From Clostridiales bacterium (GTDB lineage Bacteria; Bacillota; Clostridia; Lachnospirales; Lachnospiraceae): 64,000 bases of DNA. Positions 43,884-50,806 of this stretch are shown here, piece after piece. The DNA lies in NCBI GenBank assembly GCA_019423795.1, contig JAHZAT010000088.1, forward strand, positions 1 to 64,000. The letters are read 5' to 3'. The position numbers were made by a program, and so were the translations under genes. Each line of letters begins with the position of its first letter. Within the stretch, counting starts at the first letter, position 1. Below the pieces are notes generated by a model that saw nothing but the letters and a program-made list of their open reading frames with translations, did no database searches and was not told the DNA's origin.

Positions 43884-44750
43884 ATGGGCCGTAAACCCAA
43901 AACAGGACTAGATTACTTTCCTAAAGATGTCGATTATTACGACGATTTTAACATCATGGATCTGATGAACGAATATGGTCCATTAGGACAGACCATCTAT
44001 GATGTTGTTCTATGCATGATTTATCATGAAGGATATTACCTGGAAGTGCCTAAAATGGAGCAGTTAGCGGTAAAAATAATCAAAACCATTGGTAACCGCT
44101 GGGTAAAGAAAAAAGACTTTGTGTTACAAGTAATTCATTATTGTGCGGAGATAGGTCTTTTCGATCAAGACCTCCTGAATCAAAATGTTATTACCTCTGT
44201 TGGAGTTCAGCGACGCTATAAAGAAGTGACTGTTAGGAACAAAGTCGATAGAAGTAAATATTGGTTGATTGATGAAAACGGTCAACCTTTATTAAATGCA
44301 CCACAAAATAGCATTTCTGCAACAGAAAAAGATATTTCTGCAACAGAAAAAGATATTTCTGCAACAGAAAAACGACAAAAGGAAAGTAAAGTAAATAAAA
44401 ATATATATTATAGCAATCCAGATCTGAACAGAGAGTTCTGTCTTTATCTTGATATGAGGAATCATACTGGACCAACATTATCTGCGGAACAGATCAATGC
44501 CTTGAAAGAAGAACTTGATTCTCTGGCTGAGAACGATTCTGATAAGTTGGGCATTGTAAGAAAAGCATTTGGTGGAGGATATAAGAGTTTCTTCCCTACA
44601 TCAAAGAAACGGAAGAAATCAACACCGAAACCAAAGAAAGAAGAAACTATACACAATTTTACACAACGAGAAGTGAAAGATTGTGAGTTTGAGAATCTGG
44701 AGAAGAAGCTATTAAAGAAACAATTAGGAGGTGACATAACGTATGGATAA
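43884..44750 (+). CDS. DUF4373 phage replication-initiation protein
   Basis: 288 residues. The N-terminal domain (YFPKDVDYYDDFNIMDLM...) is DUF4373, a winged helix found in phage replisome organisers. The middle has three ISATEK repeats (near residue 143-163), probably a flexible linker. The C-terminal part is basic. Likely binds the phage origin; no separate origin was located. It overlaps the antirepressor gene by 8 bases. Confidence 0.8.
   Translation: MGRKPKTGLDYFPKDVDYYDDFNIMDLMNEYGPLGQTIYDVVLCMIYHEGYYLEVPKMEQLAVKIIKTIGNRWVKKKDFVLQVIHYCAEIGLFDQDLLNQNVITSVGVQRRYKEVTVRNKVDRSKYWLIDENGQPLLNAPQNSISATEKDISATEKDISATEKRQKESKVNKNIYYSNPDLNREFCLYLDMRNHTGPTLSAEQINALKEELDSLAENDSDKLGIVRKAFGGGYKSFFPTSKKRKKSTPKPKKEETIHNFTQREVKDCEFENLEKKLLKKQLGGDITYG
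44311..44372 (+). repeat. Tandem 21-base repeat encoding ISATEKD
   Basis: Three near-perfect in-frame copies of a 21-base unit. Because 21 is a multiple of 3, copy-number change would alter only linker length of the DUF4373 protein. Confidence 0.9.
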
Positions 44751-45474
44751 TTTAATTCCTGTTAACTACGATACAGAAGAACCAACAGTATCAGCAAGGG
44801 ATTTACACGAAGCACTTGAGATTAATAAAAGATTCTCAGCTTGGTTTGAATCAAATTCACAAGGATTCGTAGAAAACGAAGATTTTACAAGCGTACTTAC
44901 AGGTACGGTTGTAAACAATGGAGCACAACGCGAACTACAGGATTATAAAATGTCTGTAGATATGGCAAAACATATTTGTTTAATGTCCAGAACTGAAAAG
45001 GGAAAACAGATTAGACAGTACTTCCTTGACTTAGAAAAAGCCTGGAATACACCAGAACAGATCTTTGCGAGAGCATTAAAGATGGCTGATAGAACAATAG
45101 ACAAATTAAAGACAGAGAAAGCTGCATTGATTGAAGACAATGAACGTATGAAGCCTAAAGAAATCTTTGCTGATGCAGTAACAGCGAGTAAAGATTCTAT
45201 TCTGATCGGAGATTTAGCAAAAATTCTTAAGCAAAAAGGAATTGATATTGGTCAAAACAGACTGTTTCAAAAACTCAGAAATAACGGATATTTAATTCAA
45301 AGAAGAGGTCCAAGTTGGAATATGCCAACACAAAAGAGCATGGAAATGGGATTGTTTGAAGTTGAAGAAAGAACGATCACAAATCCGGATGGAACGACAA
45401 AGATCAGAAAGACTACAAAGGTCACTGGTAAAGGGCAGCAGTATTTTATTAATAAGTTGCTTGCTGCAAGCTAA
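44743..45474 (+). CDS. Phage antirepressor (AntA plus KilAC domains)
   Basis: 243 residues: AntA/AntB domain (about 1-95, VSARDLHEALEINKRFSAW...) and the KilAC/ANT domain (about 135-243, ILIGDLAKILKQKGIDIGQNRLFQKL). Such proteins bind repressors and favour lytic growth. Its tail includes a KilAC-type winged helix. AGGAGGTG lies upstream. Confidence 0.9.
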   Translation: MDNLIPVNYDTEEPTVSARDLHEALEINKRFSAWFESNSQGFVENEDFTSVLTGTVVNNGAQRELQDYKMSVDMAKHICLMSRTEKGKQIRQYFLDLEKAWNTPEQIFARALKMADRTIDKLKTEKAALIEDNERMKPKEIFADAVTASKDSILIGDLAKILKQKGIDIGQNRLFQKLRNNGYLIQRRGPSWNMPTQKSMEMGLFEVEERTITNPDGTTKIRKTTKVTGKGQQYFINKLLAAS

Positions 45475-45487
45475 GAAAAAAATGAAG

Positions 45488-45637
45488 CATCCGGTTGATC
45501 TCTGTCCGTAGCAACCAACAACCAAGATTGTTGTAAAAAGTCGTAGTAATAGTCGTGGTAGTTGTGGGGGTCGGGATGATCTTAAGCGACAGGACGTAAA
45601 AAGATGATCACATATGCGGACAGAGATCAGCCGGATG
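45488..45637 (+). repeat. Long hairpin 2 (21-base arms)
   Basis: Arms 45488-45508 and 45617-45637, one mismatch that is a U-G pair in + strand RNA, 108-base loop. The arm begins CATCCGG. The loop holds two 12-base tandem units (near 45539 and 45551) and a G-rich stretch. It is in the 264-base gap between the antirepressor and the small HTH gene at 45739. Confidence 0.8.
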
Positions 45638-45738
45638 GACTGAATTATATACCACAGTAACTATTAACCGCATAAGAAACAACCCAATGTATAAGCCATG
45701 AGCCTGCTGCCCAAGGCAGTGGGCAGAAAGGAGAACTG

Positions 45739-45957
45739 ATGGTAGATTACAGCAAAGGATTTAAAAGACGTGTTGTACAGTTATGGATCCAACATGGTAT
45801 GTCCACAAATGAGATCAGCAGAACATCAGGCATCGATCATAAGACATTGATGAGGTGGTATAAGCGTTTCTACCCTGAGATAACAGGGGGGGGCGAGACA
45901 AAACACGAAGGTTTGCAGTGGCATTATGTAGGCAATTGTGCCGGATATCATAAGTAA
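45739..45957 (+). CDS. Small transposase-type HTH protein, copy 1
   Basis: 72 residues: a helix-turn-helix like those of IS3-family OrfA (FKRRVVQLWIQHGMSTNEIS, HKTLMRWYKRFYP) and a short tail with LQWHYVGNCAGYHK. Related in layout and tail motif (WHYxGxxAG) to the gene at 46215. There is no transposase catalytic gene next to it, so it is probably a phage regulator. A run of eight G (45886-45893) lies within the gene. Confidence 0.6.
   Translation: MVDYSKGFKRRVVQLWIQHGMSTNEISRTSGIDHKTLMRWYKRFYPEITGGGETKHEGLQWHYVGNCAGYHK
45886..45893 (+). repeat. G8 homopolymer inside the HTH gene
   Basis: Eight consecutive G in AT-rich DNA, coding for the GGG linker. Slippage by one base would replace the WHYVG tail. 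Confidence 0.9.
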
Positions 45958-45967
45958 AGGAGTATGA

Positions 45968-46205
45968 TCAGACAGCTTAACTTTCTATCTGATTAAGATT
46001 CTTCAAGTAACTATTAACGAAGCAAGCAAACATAAACATATTTTTTCAGGTTTTTTGTATTTTTATTTTTCACAAACTAGATTTGGTATTACAATTTTTC
46101 AACAAATCGCGAAACGAAGAATCACAGCAGTTTATATGATCAAGCAAAGAATAAGGAGAAAGTGATCAGTATAAGCTGTTTCAGGTAGAAAGTTAAGCTG
46201 TCTGA
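45968..46205 (+). repeat. Long hairpin 3 (25-base arms)
   Basis: Arms 45968-45992 and 46181-46205, one mismatch, again a U-G pair in + strand RNA; 188-base loop. The arm begins TCAGACAGCTTAAC. The second arm ends 9 bases before the ATG at 46215. The loop is very AT-rich and shares AGTAACTATTAAC (46006-46018) with the DNA after long hairpin 2 (45656-45668). No gene was seen in the loop. Confidence 0.8.
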
Positions 46206-46214
46206 GAAAACGAT

Positions 46215-46463
46215 ATGAGATATAAAGAAAATTTCAAGAAAGGAATGGTACGACTGATCATCTCAACAGGGATAAGCTATAAGAAGCTGTCAGAGCTGAC
46301 AACGATCAGCCAGCCAACATTGAAAAAATGGGATGATGAATACCGGCAGGAGTGCCTGGATGAGAAGAAGAGAGAAACTGAGAGACTAAAGAAGCAGGAA
46401 GAAGAGAGCATGAGATGCACGGCGTGGCACCAGTATGGATCCGGTGCAGGTCGGTTTGAGTAG
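46215..46463 (+). CDS. Small transposase-type HTH protein, copy 2
   Basis: 82 residues with an N-terminal helix-turn-helix (MVRLIISTGISYKKLSELTTIS), a Lys/Glu-rich helix and a tail TAWHQYGSGAGRFE that parallels the tail of the protein at 45739. No clear ribosome site is seen in front, and the right arm of long hairpin 3 is directly upstream. Confidence 0.55.
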   Translation: MRYKENFKKGMVRLIISTGISYKKLSELTTISQPTLKKWDDEYRQECLDEKKRETERLKKQEEESMRCTAWHQYGSGAGRFE

Positions 46464-46475
46464 AAGGAGATAAAA

Positions 46476-46838
46476 ATGACAGAGCAAAAAGAACAAGAGA
46501 TCGTAGATAGAGTTGAAAAGAGAGTTTTAGAAAAACCCGAAAAGAGTGTATGTAAAGAAGATACACAGAAAGTATTACAAGAACCAAGAAATAAATGGTT
46601 TAAAGATGCAAATGGATTCGGAACAGATTCATTAATGGCAAATGCATTGGGAAATTCATTCATAGCATGGAGTGCATGGGAGCAGATTCGGCGATTAACA
46701 TGTGTTGCTTGCGGAAAGAAATATGTAAGGCAGCTTACAGAAGACGATCATGCAGAAGAGGTATGTGAGCAGATTTGCCAGACAATTTATGATATTGCAA
46801 TGATGAGAAAGAAGGATGATCAGAATGGGGAAGCTTGA
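46476..46838 (+). CDS. Phage protein, unknown, with two cysteines in a CXXC
   Basis: 120 residues. A charged N-terminal half, NKWFKDANGFGTDSLMANAL, then LTCVACGKKYVRQL, a single CXXC that could bind zinc in a dimer. AGAAGGAG precedes the start. No family recognised. Confidence 0.5.
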   Translation: MTEQKEQEIVDRVEKRVLEKPEKSVCKEDTQKVLQEPRNKWFKDANGFGTDSLMANALGNSFIAWSAWEQIRRLTCVACGKKYVRQLTEDDHAEEVCEQICQTIYDIAMMRKKDDQNGEA

Positions 46839-47355
46839 TAAAGAACAAGAAGCCAGAATGGCAGGAATGGCATATGCGTTAGGCATTGCAGAAAAAAAGG
46901 GAATTGATGGATTAAGAAAAGAGCTTCAGATGCGAGGAGCATTGAGAGTTGGACTTCTGATCGACAACGACAGATTAGATAAAGCTTTTGAAATCCTAGC
47001 AACAACACTCTATGGAAACATCATGACAACAGCATTTTCAGCACTGGCAGATAGCGAAGGCTTTGGAGAAAAGAGGCTTCGAAGATTCAAAGAGGCATAT
47101 GATCATAAATCCATGTGCCTGGTATCTCTGGATCAGTATGCAGAACATTTTGTAACATTTGAAGACATGGCAATTGATTTAAAGAAACGTTATAACATTG
47201 ACATGAATGCAGAAATGATTGCATCAAACCAGGAAGTGATCGATAAAGGGCGAAGAGTGTTACCGAATGTAATCAAGTTATTGGAGCATGAAAATCAGCA
47301 CGAAGCAGCAGACGTATTAAGAGAGCATTTACATGAGGCGGTGGCAGTATGGTAA
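46825..47355 (+). CDS. Helical phage protein, unknown
   Basis: 176 residues from the ATG at 46825 (AAGG 10 bases upstream). Predicted all-helical with KLDKEQEARMAGMAYALGIAEKKG at the start. No catalytic motif or family seen. It overlaps the genes on both sides, so the block 46476-47565 is tightly packed and translated together. Confidence 0.5.
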   Translation: MGKLDKEQEARMAGMAYALGIAEKKGIDGLRKELQMRGALRVGLLIDNDRLDKAFEILATTLYGNIMTTAFSALADSEGFGEKRLRRFKEAYDHKSMCLVSLDQYAEHFVTFEDMAIDLKKRYNIDMNAEMIASNQEVIDKGRRVLPNVIKLLEHENQHEAADVLREHLHEAVAVW

Positions 47356-47510
47356 ACAAGAAAGAATTTAAAGGCTACATCTGTGAGATCACAGGCAAGC
47401 AAATTAAGGACATGAAGCTGTGTCCGGACAAGGAGCAGAAGCTAAGGGTTCGGATCAAGTGTGATGATAGTTGTATTCATTGTGAGAAGGAAGTGATTGA
47501 TAATGACTGA
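47349..47510 (+). CDS. Cys-rich miniprotein
   Basis: 53 residues: Cys at 12, 25 and a CDDSCIHC knuckle near 38-45. Likely a small zinc-binding protein. It starts 7 bases before the end of the previous gene and was too short for ordinary gene finding. Function unknown. Confidence 0.55.
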   Translation: MVNKKEFKGYICEITGKQIKDMKLCPDKEQKLRVRIKCDDSCIHCEKEVIDND

Positions 47511-47565
47511 CGAAGAAAAAAGAAAGGAAGTTGATGACGAAATGCAGAAAGACCGTTTCTATTAA
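47503..47565 (+). CDS. Possible 20-residue charged peptide
   Basis: Starts 8 bases before the end of the Cys-rich gene and encodes MTDEEKRKEVDDEMQKDRFY. The overlap fits coupled translation, but such a short frame may occur by chance. Confidence 0.25.
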   Translation: MTDEEKRKEVDDEMQKDRFY

Positions 47566-47637
47566 TTGTTAAAGAAAGTTAAGGAACAACTAATATATCA
47601 ATTAATACATCAACTAAGAGATTAAGGAGAAGAGAAT

Positions 47638-48075
47638 ATGAATTTAGAAGAAACTATCAAATACACAAGAAAAAAAGCAGAAGAAATGGCAACAAAAAGC
47701 GTTGAATTATTTCCAAGTTGCGAGGGCAGAAAATACTTAGATTGTGCGGAAGAATATTATCAACTTGCAGACTGGTTGGAAGAGCTGAAAGAGTTGAGGA
47801 AATACAAAGAAAAATATAGATGGCACAATGTAAAAGAACATCCAGATGATTTGCCAAATGGCAACTATCTTAAAGGGGTATGGTTTGATGTGATTTTATT
47901 TAAAATTAAAAATTCTCCAACAAGATTAAATATGCAGTATTGCGAAGATTTAGGGTTTGGCTTTTACCAGAGTAGTAAAAATAGTAGGAGAAAATTTATT
48001 ACAGCAGGCGAAGCAAACTTAACCGAAGTGGTTGCATGGCGAGAGATTGAAGAATTTGAAAGCGAGGAAGAATAA
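47638..48075 (+). CDS. DUF551-like phage protein
   Basis: 145 residues: N-terminal helical part, then YRWHNVKEHPDDLPNGNYLKG and a closing VVAWREIEEF, the frame typical of DUF551-like phage proteins of unknown function. AAGGAGAAGAG precedes the start. Confidence 0.6.
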   Translation: MNLEETIKYTRKKAEEMATKSVELFPSCEGRKYLDCAEEYYQLADWLEELKELRKYKEKYRWHNVKEHPDDLPNGNYLKGVWFDVILFKIKNSPTRLNMQYCEDLGFGFYQSSKNSRRKFITAGEANLTEVVAWREIEEFESEEE

Positions 48076-48097
48076 TGGATAGAGGGGTGTTAAGAAT

Positions 48098-48196
48098 ATG
48101 ATTATTGGGTTTTTAAGCGGATTATTTATCGGATCAGTTGCAGGAGTGGCAGTAATGTCACTCTGTAGTGCAGCGAAAGAGAGGGATGAGTTATGA
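48098..48196 (+). CDS. DUF3789-type membrane peptide
   Basis: 32 residues, MIIGFLSGLFIGSVAGVAVM followed by SLCSAAKERDEL: one glycine-rich transmembrane helix and a charged end, the DUF3789 pattern common in phages and conjugative elements. Its TGA overlaps the next ATG. Confidence 0.7.
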   Translation: MIIGFLSGLFIGSVAGVAVMSLCSAAKERDEL

Positions 48197-48528
48197 CAAG
48201 AGATCAGAAGATATGGAGATTAAATAGATATTGCGTTAATCATCAATGCAATCGACAAGAGTGTGGAATTTATCAAGAATGTTCTGCTAGTGGTGGAAAA
48301 TTTTTTGAAAATTTAGATGATACAAAAATCAATGAATTGTATAGCAAACTGTTTGGAACATCAATTACCGACAGGCTGACAGGAGTAATAACAGTAAGCG
48401 ATGATCTGAAAAAAGTAAAACAAGAAATGTGCGACGGTTATTGTGTGTATAAAAAAATGACACCGCATTTTGATGAAACAAGTGCAGGAGCATGCATATT
48501 ATGCCCACTGAAAAATTATAAGGAGTGA
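48193..48528 (+). CDS. Cys-rich phage protein, unknown
   Basis: 111 residues with 8 cysteines: C..C..C..C in the first 30 residues (YCVNHQCNRQECGIYQEC) and again in CDGYCVYKK and ACILCPLK. Probably zinc-binding. Coupled to the DUF3789 peptide by ATGA. Confidence 0.55.
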   Translation: MTRDQKIWRLNRYCVNHQCNRQECGIYQECSASGGKFFENLDDTKINELYSKLFGTSITDRLTGVITVSDDLKKVKQEMCDGYCVYKKMTPHFDETSAGACILCPLKNYKE

Positions 48529-48535
48529 TACATAA

Positions 48536-48760
48536 ATGGGATATCAAGATTGTCCATGCGTAAACTGTGATCATAAAGCAGATGGAGAGAAGAGAGTTGC
48601 ATGTAGAAAGAAATGCACTGAATTTACTGCATGGAAGTTGAGTATGCAGGCAATAAGGCAAAAGAAAAAAGAAGATAAAGACAAATACTATTCGACAACC
48701 AAAGGGAAGTTTTACAAAAGAAACCTGATGAAGCAAAAAGGTGGAAGAAAGATATGGTAG
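48536..48760 (+). CDS. Small Cys-rich phage protein
   Basis: 74 residues: CPCVNCDHK and ACRKKCTEFTAWK, then a Lys-rich tail. Zinc-ribbon-like. Similar short proteins occur in many Lachnospiraceae phages. AAGGAG lies 13 bases upstream. Confidence 0.6.
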   Translation: MGYQDCPCVNCDHKADGEKRVACRKKCTEFTAWKLSMQAIRQKKKEDKDKYYSTTKGKFYKRNLMKQKGGRKIW

Positions 48761-48933
48761 ATCCATGCAAAGCCTGTGCAGAGATAATCTGCATGGGCAT
48801 TTGTGCCGATCGGGCGCAATACAAACAGGAGTACCAGGAGATGACAGATCGGATAAGGCAGCAGATAATAAATCGTAACAGGAGGGGAGAACGTGGGCAA
48901 GAACGTACTGATCCAATACACAGACATGATTGA
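48754..48933 (+). CDS. Small Cys-rich, Arg-rich protein
   Basis: 59 residues: CKACAEIICMGIC in the first 17 residues and a basic Arg/Gln-rich tail. Overlaps both neighbours. Real existence is supported by the start placed at the end of the previous gene and by the shared Cys pattern; the function is unknown. Confidence 0.5.
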   Translation: MVDPCKACAEIICMGICADRAQYKQEYQEMTDRIRQQIINRNRRGERGQERTDPIHRHD

Positions 48934-49348
48934 AGAAGTAAAAGATATAAGAAAAAGAATCTTGCAAACAGAGAAGCAGATCAGCAGGATTGAGGAAGAA
49001 GGAACCGTAAAAGACACAGTAAGCGGTGGCATGGGTGGAATACAGCACTTTGTTGTTGAGGGTATGCCAGTACCAGAACTTAGCAGAAAGAAGCTGCTGC
49101 TTAATAAGCGAAAAGCTATGTTGATCGAAAAAGAAAATGAACTTCTGGAACTCATGAATCAAGCGGAAGAATATATAAATAGCATTGAGAAGAGTGAACT
49201 AAGAATGATGTTTAGATTTTATTACATTGACGGCATGACGTGGCTGCAGGTAGCACATAAGATGAATCAGTTACACCCTAAAAGGCGAGTAGCTTATACA
49301 GAAGACAGCTGCAGAATGAGAAATACAAGATTTTTTCAAGAAAATTAG
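48893..49348 (+). CDS. Sigma-70 region 4-like late regulator (DUF1492/ArpU type)
   Basis: 151 residues from a GTG behind AGGAGG. N-terminal coiled coil, central Gly-rich segment, then a C-terminal helix-turn-helix (MMFRFYYIDGMTWLQVAHKM...EDSCRMRNTRFF). This is the layout and position of RinA/ArpU-like late gene activators, so it probably turns on packaging and structural genes. Confidence 0.75.
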   Translation: MGKNVLIQYTDMIEEVKDIRKRILQTEKQISRIEEEGTVKDTVSGGMGGIQHFVVEGMPVPELSRKKLLLNKRKAMLIEKENELLELMNQAEEYINSIEKSELRMMFRFYYIDGMTWLQVAHKMNQLHPKRRVAYTEDSCRMRNTRFFQEN

Positions 49349-49449
49349 AAAATGTTCGGTCACGTTCGCAAAAAATAGGCTAATATATAGGCTAGAGCGA
49401 TTAGATGAAGCGATACTTCATAAATGTTCCTTTTTCTTGCTAATAAAAA

Positions 49450-49503
49450 TACGTACAAAATACGCATAAAATTATTGACTTATACGCATTTTGTACGTAT
49501 AAT
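49450..49503 (+). promoter_or_regulatory. hicAB promoter with large inverted-repeat operator
   Basis: TTGACT (49475-49480), 17-base spacer and TATAAT (49498-49503). Imperfect 20-base arms (49450-49469 and 49480-49499, two mismatches) cover the -35, spacer and -10 start. HicB binding here would shut off the promoter. Confidence 0.8.
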
Positions 49504-49535
49504 GAACATATAAATTAAAAAAAGGAGAGTTTTTC

Positions 49536-49706
49536 ATGAAGAGAAGAGATTTGATTAAACTCCTTGAAAAAAATGGATGGTATTTAAAACGGAATGGTGG
49601 GAACCATGATCTATATACAGATGGTAACAGAATTGAGCCAATTCCAAGACATCCAGAGATTAAGGAGCGATTAGCTAAATCTATTATCAAGAAACTGGGG
49701 CTTTAA
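49536..49706 (+). CDS. hicA: HicA toxin (mRNA interferase)
   Basis: 56 residues, MKRRDLIKLLEKNGWYLKRN then GGNHDLYTDG, with the catalytic His24. Ribosome-dependent or free RNA cleavage blocked by HicB. AAAGGAGAG precedes the start. It was too short for a 60-residue cut-off. Confidence 0.92.
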   Translation: MKRRDLIKLLEKNGWYLKRNGGNHDLYTDGNRIEPIPRHPEIKERLAKSIIKKLGL

Positions 49707-49783
49707 GCCCCAGACTTGGTGGATTCATGAAAAACAAAAATGAAAAAAGGATCAAACGGCAAGATTTTAGGAGGAACGGAAAC

Positions 49784-50191
49784 ATGGCAAAGAAAGTAGC
49801 GTATCCGGTTATTTTAAAACCGGATCAAGAAGGGTATTATGTAGAAATCCCTGATTTTGATATCGCTACAGAAGGCGATACAATAGCAGAGGCTATGGAA
49901 ATGGCCAGAGATGCTATTGGATTGATGGGGATTGATATGGAAGATGAGAAAAAAAGTCTTCCAGAACCAAATTCAAAAGCTCAAAATGTAGAAGCAGGAG
50001 ACACAGTAACACTTGTAGATGTAGACTTTACAGAGTACAGAAAGAGAGTGGATAATAAAGCAGTTAAGAAAAACTGTACAATTCCATATTGGATGAGTGT
50101 AGAAGCCGATAAAGCGGGAATTAATTATTCACGAGTATTACAAGATGCAATTTCTAATATATTAGGAGTTGCGCGTACAACAAAAGGTTAA
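49784..50191 (+). CDS. hicB: HicB antitoxin
   Basis: 135 residues from the ATG behind AGGAGG: N-terminal HicB fold (YPVILKPDQEGYYVEIPDFDIATEGDT region) and a C-terminal ribbon-helix-helix-like part (PYWMSVEADKAGINYSRVLQDAI). Neutralises HicA and binds the operator. An in-frame ATG at 49727 has no good ribosome site. Confidence 0.9.
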   Translation: MAKKVAYPVILKPDQEGYYVEIPDFDIATEGDTIAEAMEMARDAIGLMGIDMEDEKKSLPEPNSKAQNVEAGDTVTLVDVDFTEYRKRVDNKAVKKNCTIPYWMSVEADKAGINYSRVLQDAISNILGVARTTKG

Positions 50192-50216
50192 TCAAATCTC
50201 AAAATATATTGAATTA

Positions 50217-50237
50217 AGCACCTTCGGGTGCTTTTTT
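50217..50237 (+). terminator. Terminator of hicAB
   Basis: AGCACC-TTCG-GGTGCT with a T6 run. The UUCG tetraloop gives a stable hairpin. Confidence 0.9.
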
Positions 50238-50252
50238 CGTGCATAAATTTAA

Positions 50253-50326
50253 GGACCTCTAGCTCAGCTGGTCAGAGCAGTCGGCTCATAACCGATCGGT
50301 CCAGGGTTCGAGTCCCTGGAGGTCCA
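50253..50326 (+). tRNA. tRNA with CAU anticodon (Met, or Ile2 if modified)
   Basis: A complete cloverleaf: acceptor GGACCTC/GAGGTCC, D-stem GCTC/GAGC, anticodon arm with loop CTCATAA, T-arm CAGGG-TTCGAGT-CCCTG, discriminator A, and no encoded CCA. It is not a start tRNA (first pair G-C). It lies inside the prophage, between hicAB and the terminase. Confidence 0.93.
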
Positions 50327-50350
50327 TTTTAGAGAAGGGAGTGAGCCTAG

Positions 50351-50806
50351 ATGGCATTAACAGAAAAAAGAAAGCTATTTGCTGATGAATACCTGATAGA
50401 TCTGAATGCATCTCGGGCTTACAGAGTTGCATATCCAAGAGTAAAAGATGGAGATGTAGCGGCTGCTGCCGCAAGTAGATTATTAAAGATTGAAGAGGTA
50501 AAAAAGTATGTAGCGGACCAAATGGAAGCGATCCATAATGAGAAAACAGCGGACGCCCAGGAAGTGATTGAATACTTAACTGCAGTAATGCGTGGGAAGA
50601 GTAATGCGGAGGAGATCGTTGTGGAAGGAATCGGAGATGGATGTAGTGAAGCCAGAGCAATAACAAAGGGACCGTCTGAAAAAGAACGATTGAAGGCAGC
50701 AGAACTTCTTGGCAAGCGATATGCACTTTTTACTGATAAAGTTGAAACAGATGTTGACATGGATCTTAATATTACAATTGACTATGGCGAGGATGATACT
50801 GGATGA
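50351..50806 (+). CDS. terS: Terminase small subunit
   Basis: 151 residues with an N-terminal helix-turn-helix (LTEKRKLFADEYLIDLNASRA) typical of XtmA-like proteins that recognise the packaging site. The C-terminus is acidic. It overlaps terL by 4 bases. Confidence 0.9.
   Translation: MALTEKRKLFADEYLIDLNASRAYRVAYPRVKDGDVAAAAASRLLKIEEVKKYVADQMEAIHNEKTADAQEVIEYLTAVMRGKSNAEEIVVEGIGDGCSEARAITKGPSEKERLKAAELLGKRYALFTDKVETDVDMDLNITIDYGEDDTG

Noticed and set aside
38471..46205. Long inverted repeats read as invertible promoters (phase-variable switches)
   Set aside because: No convincing promoter in the loops, no dedicated invertase gene, and mismatches mostly form G-U pairs on one strand, which favours RNA. 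Not fully excluded.
45488..46205. Insertion sequence or MITE made of hairpins 2 and 3
   Set aside because: The arms of the two hairpins differ from one another, there is no target-site duplication and no transposase; the HTH proteins alone are not enough.
48365..49162. 265-residue minus-strand frame
   Set aside because: It lies opposite several well-supported small phage genes with ribosome sites, and its Leu/Phe/Ser-rich product looks like a reverse reading.
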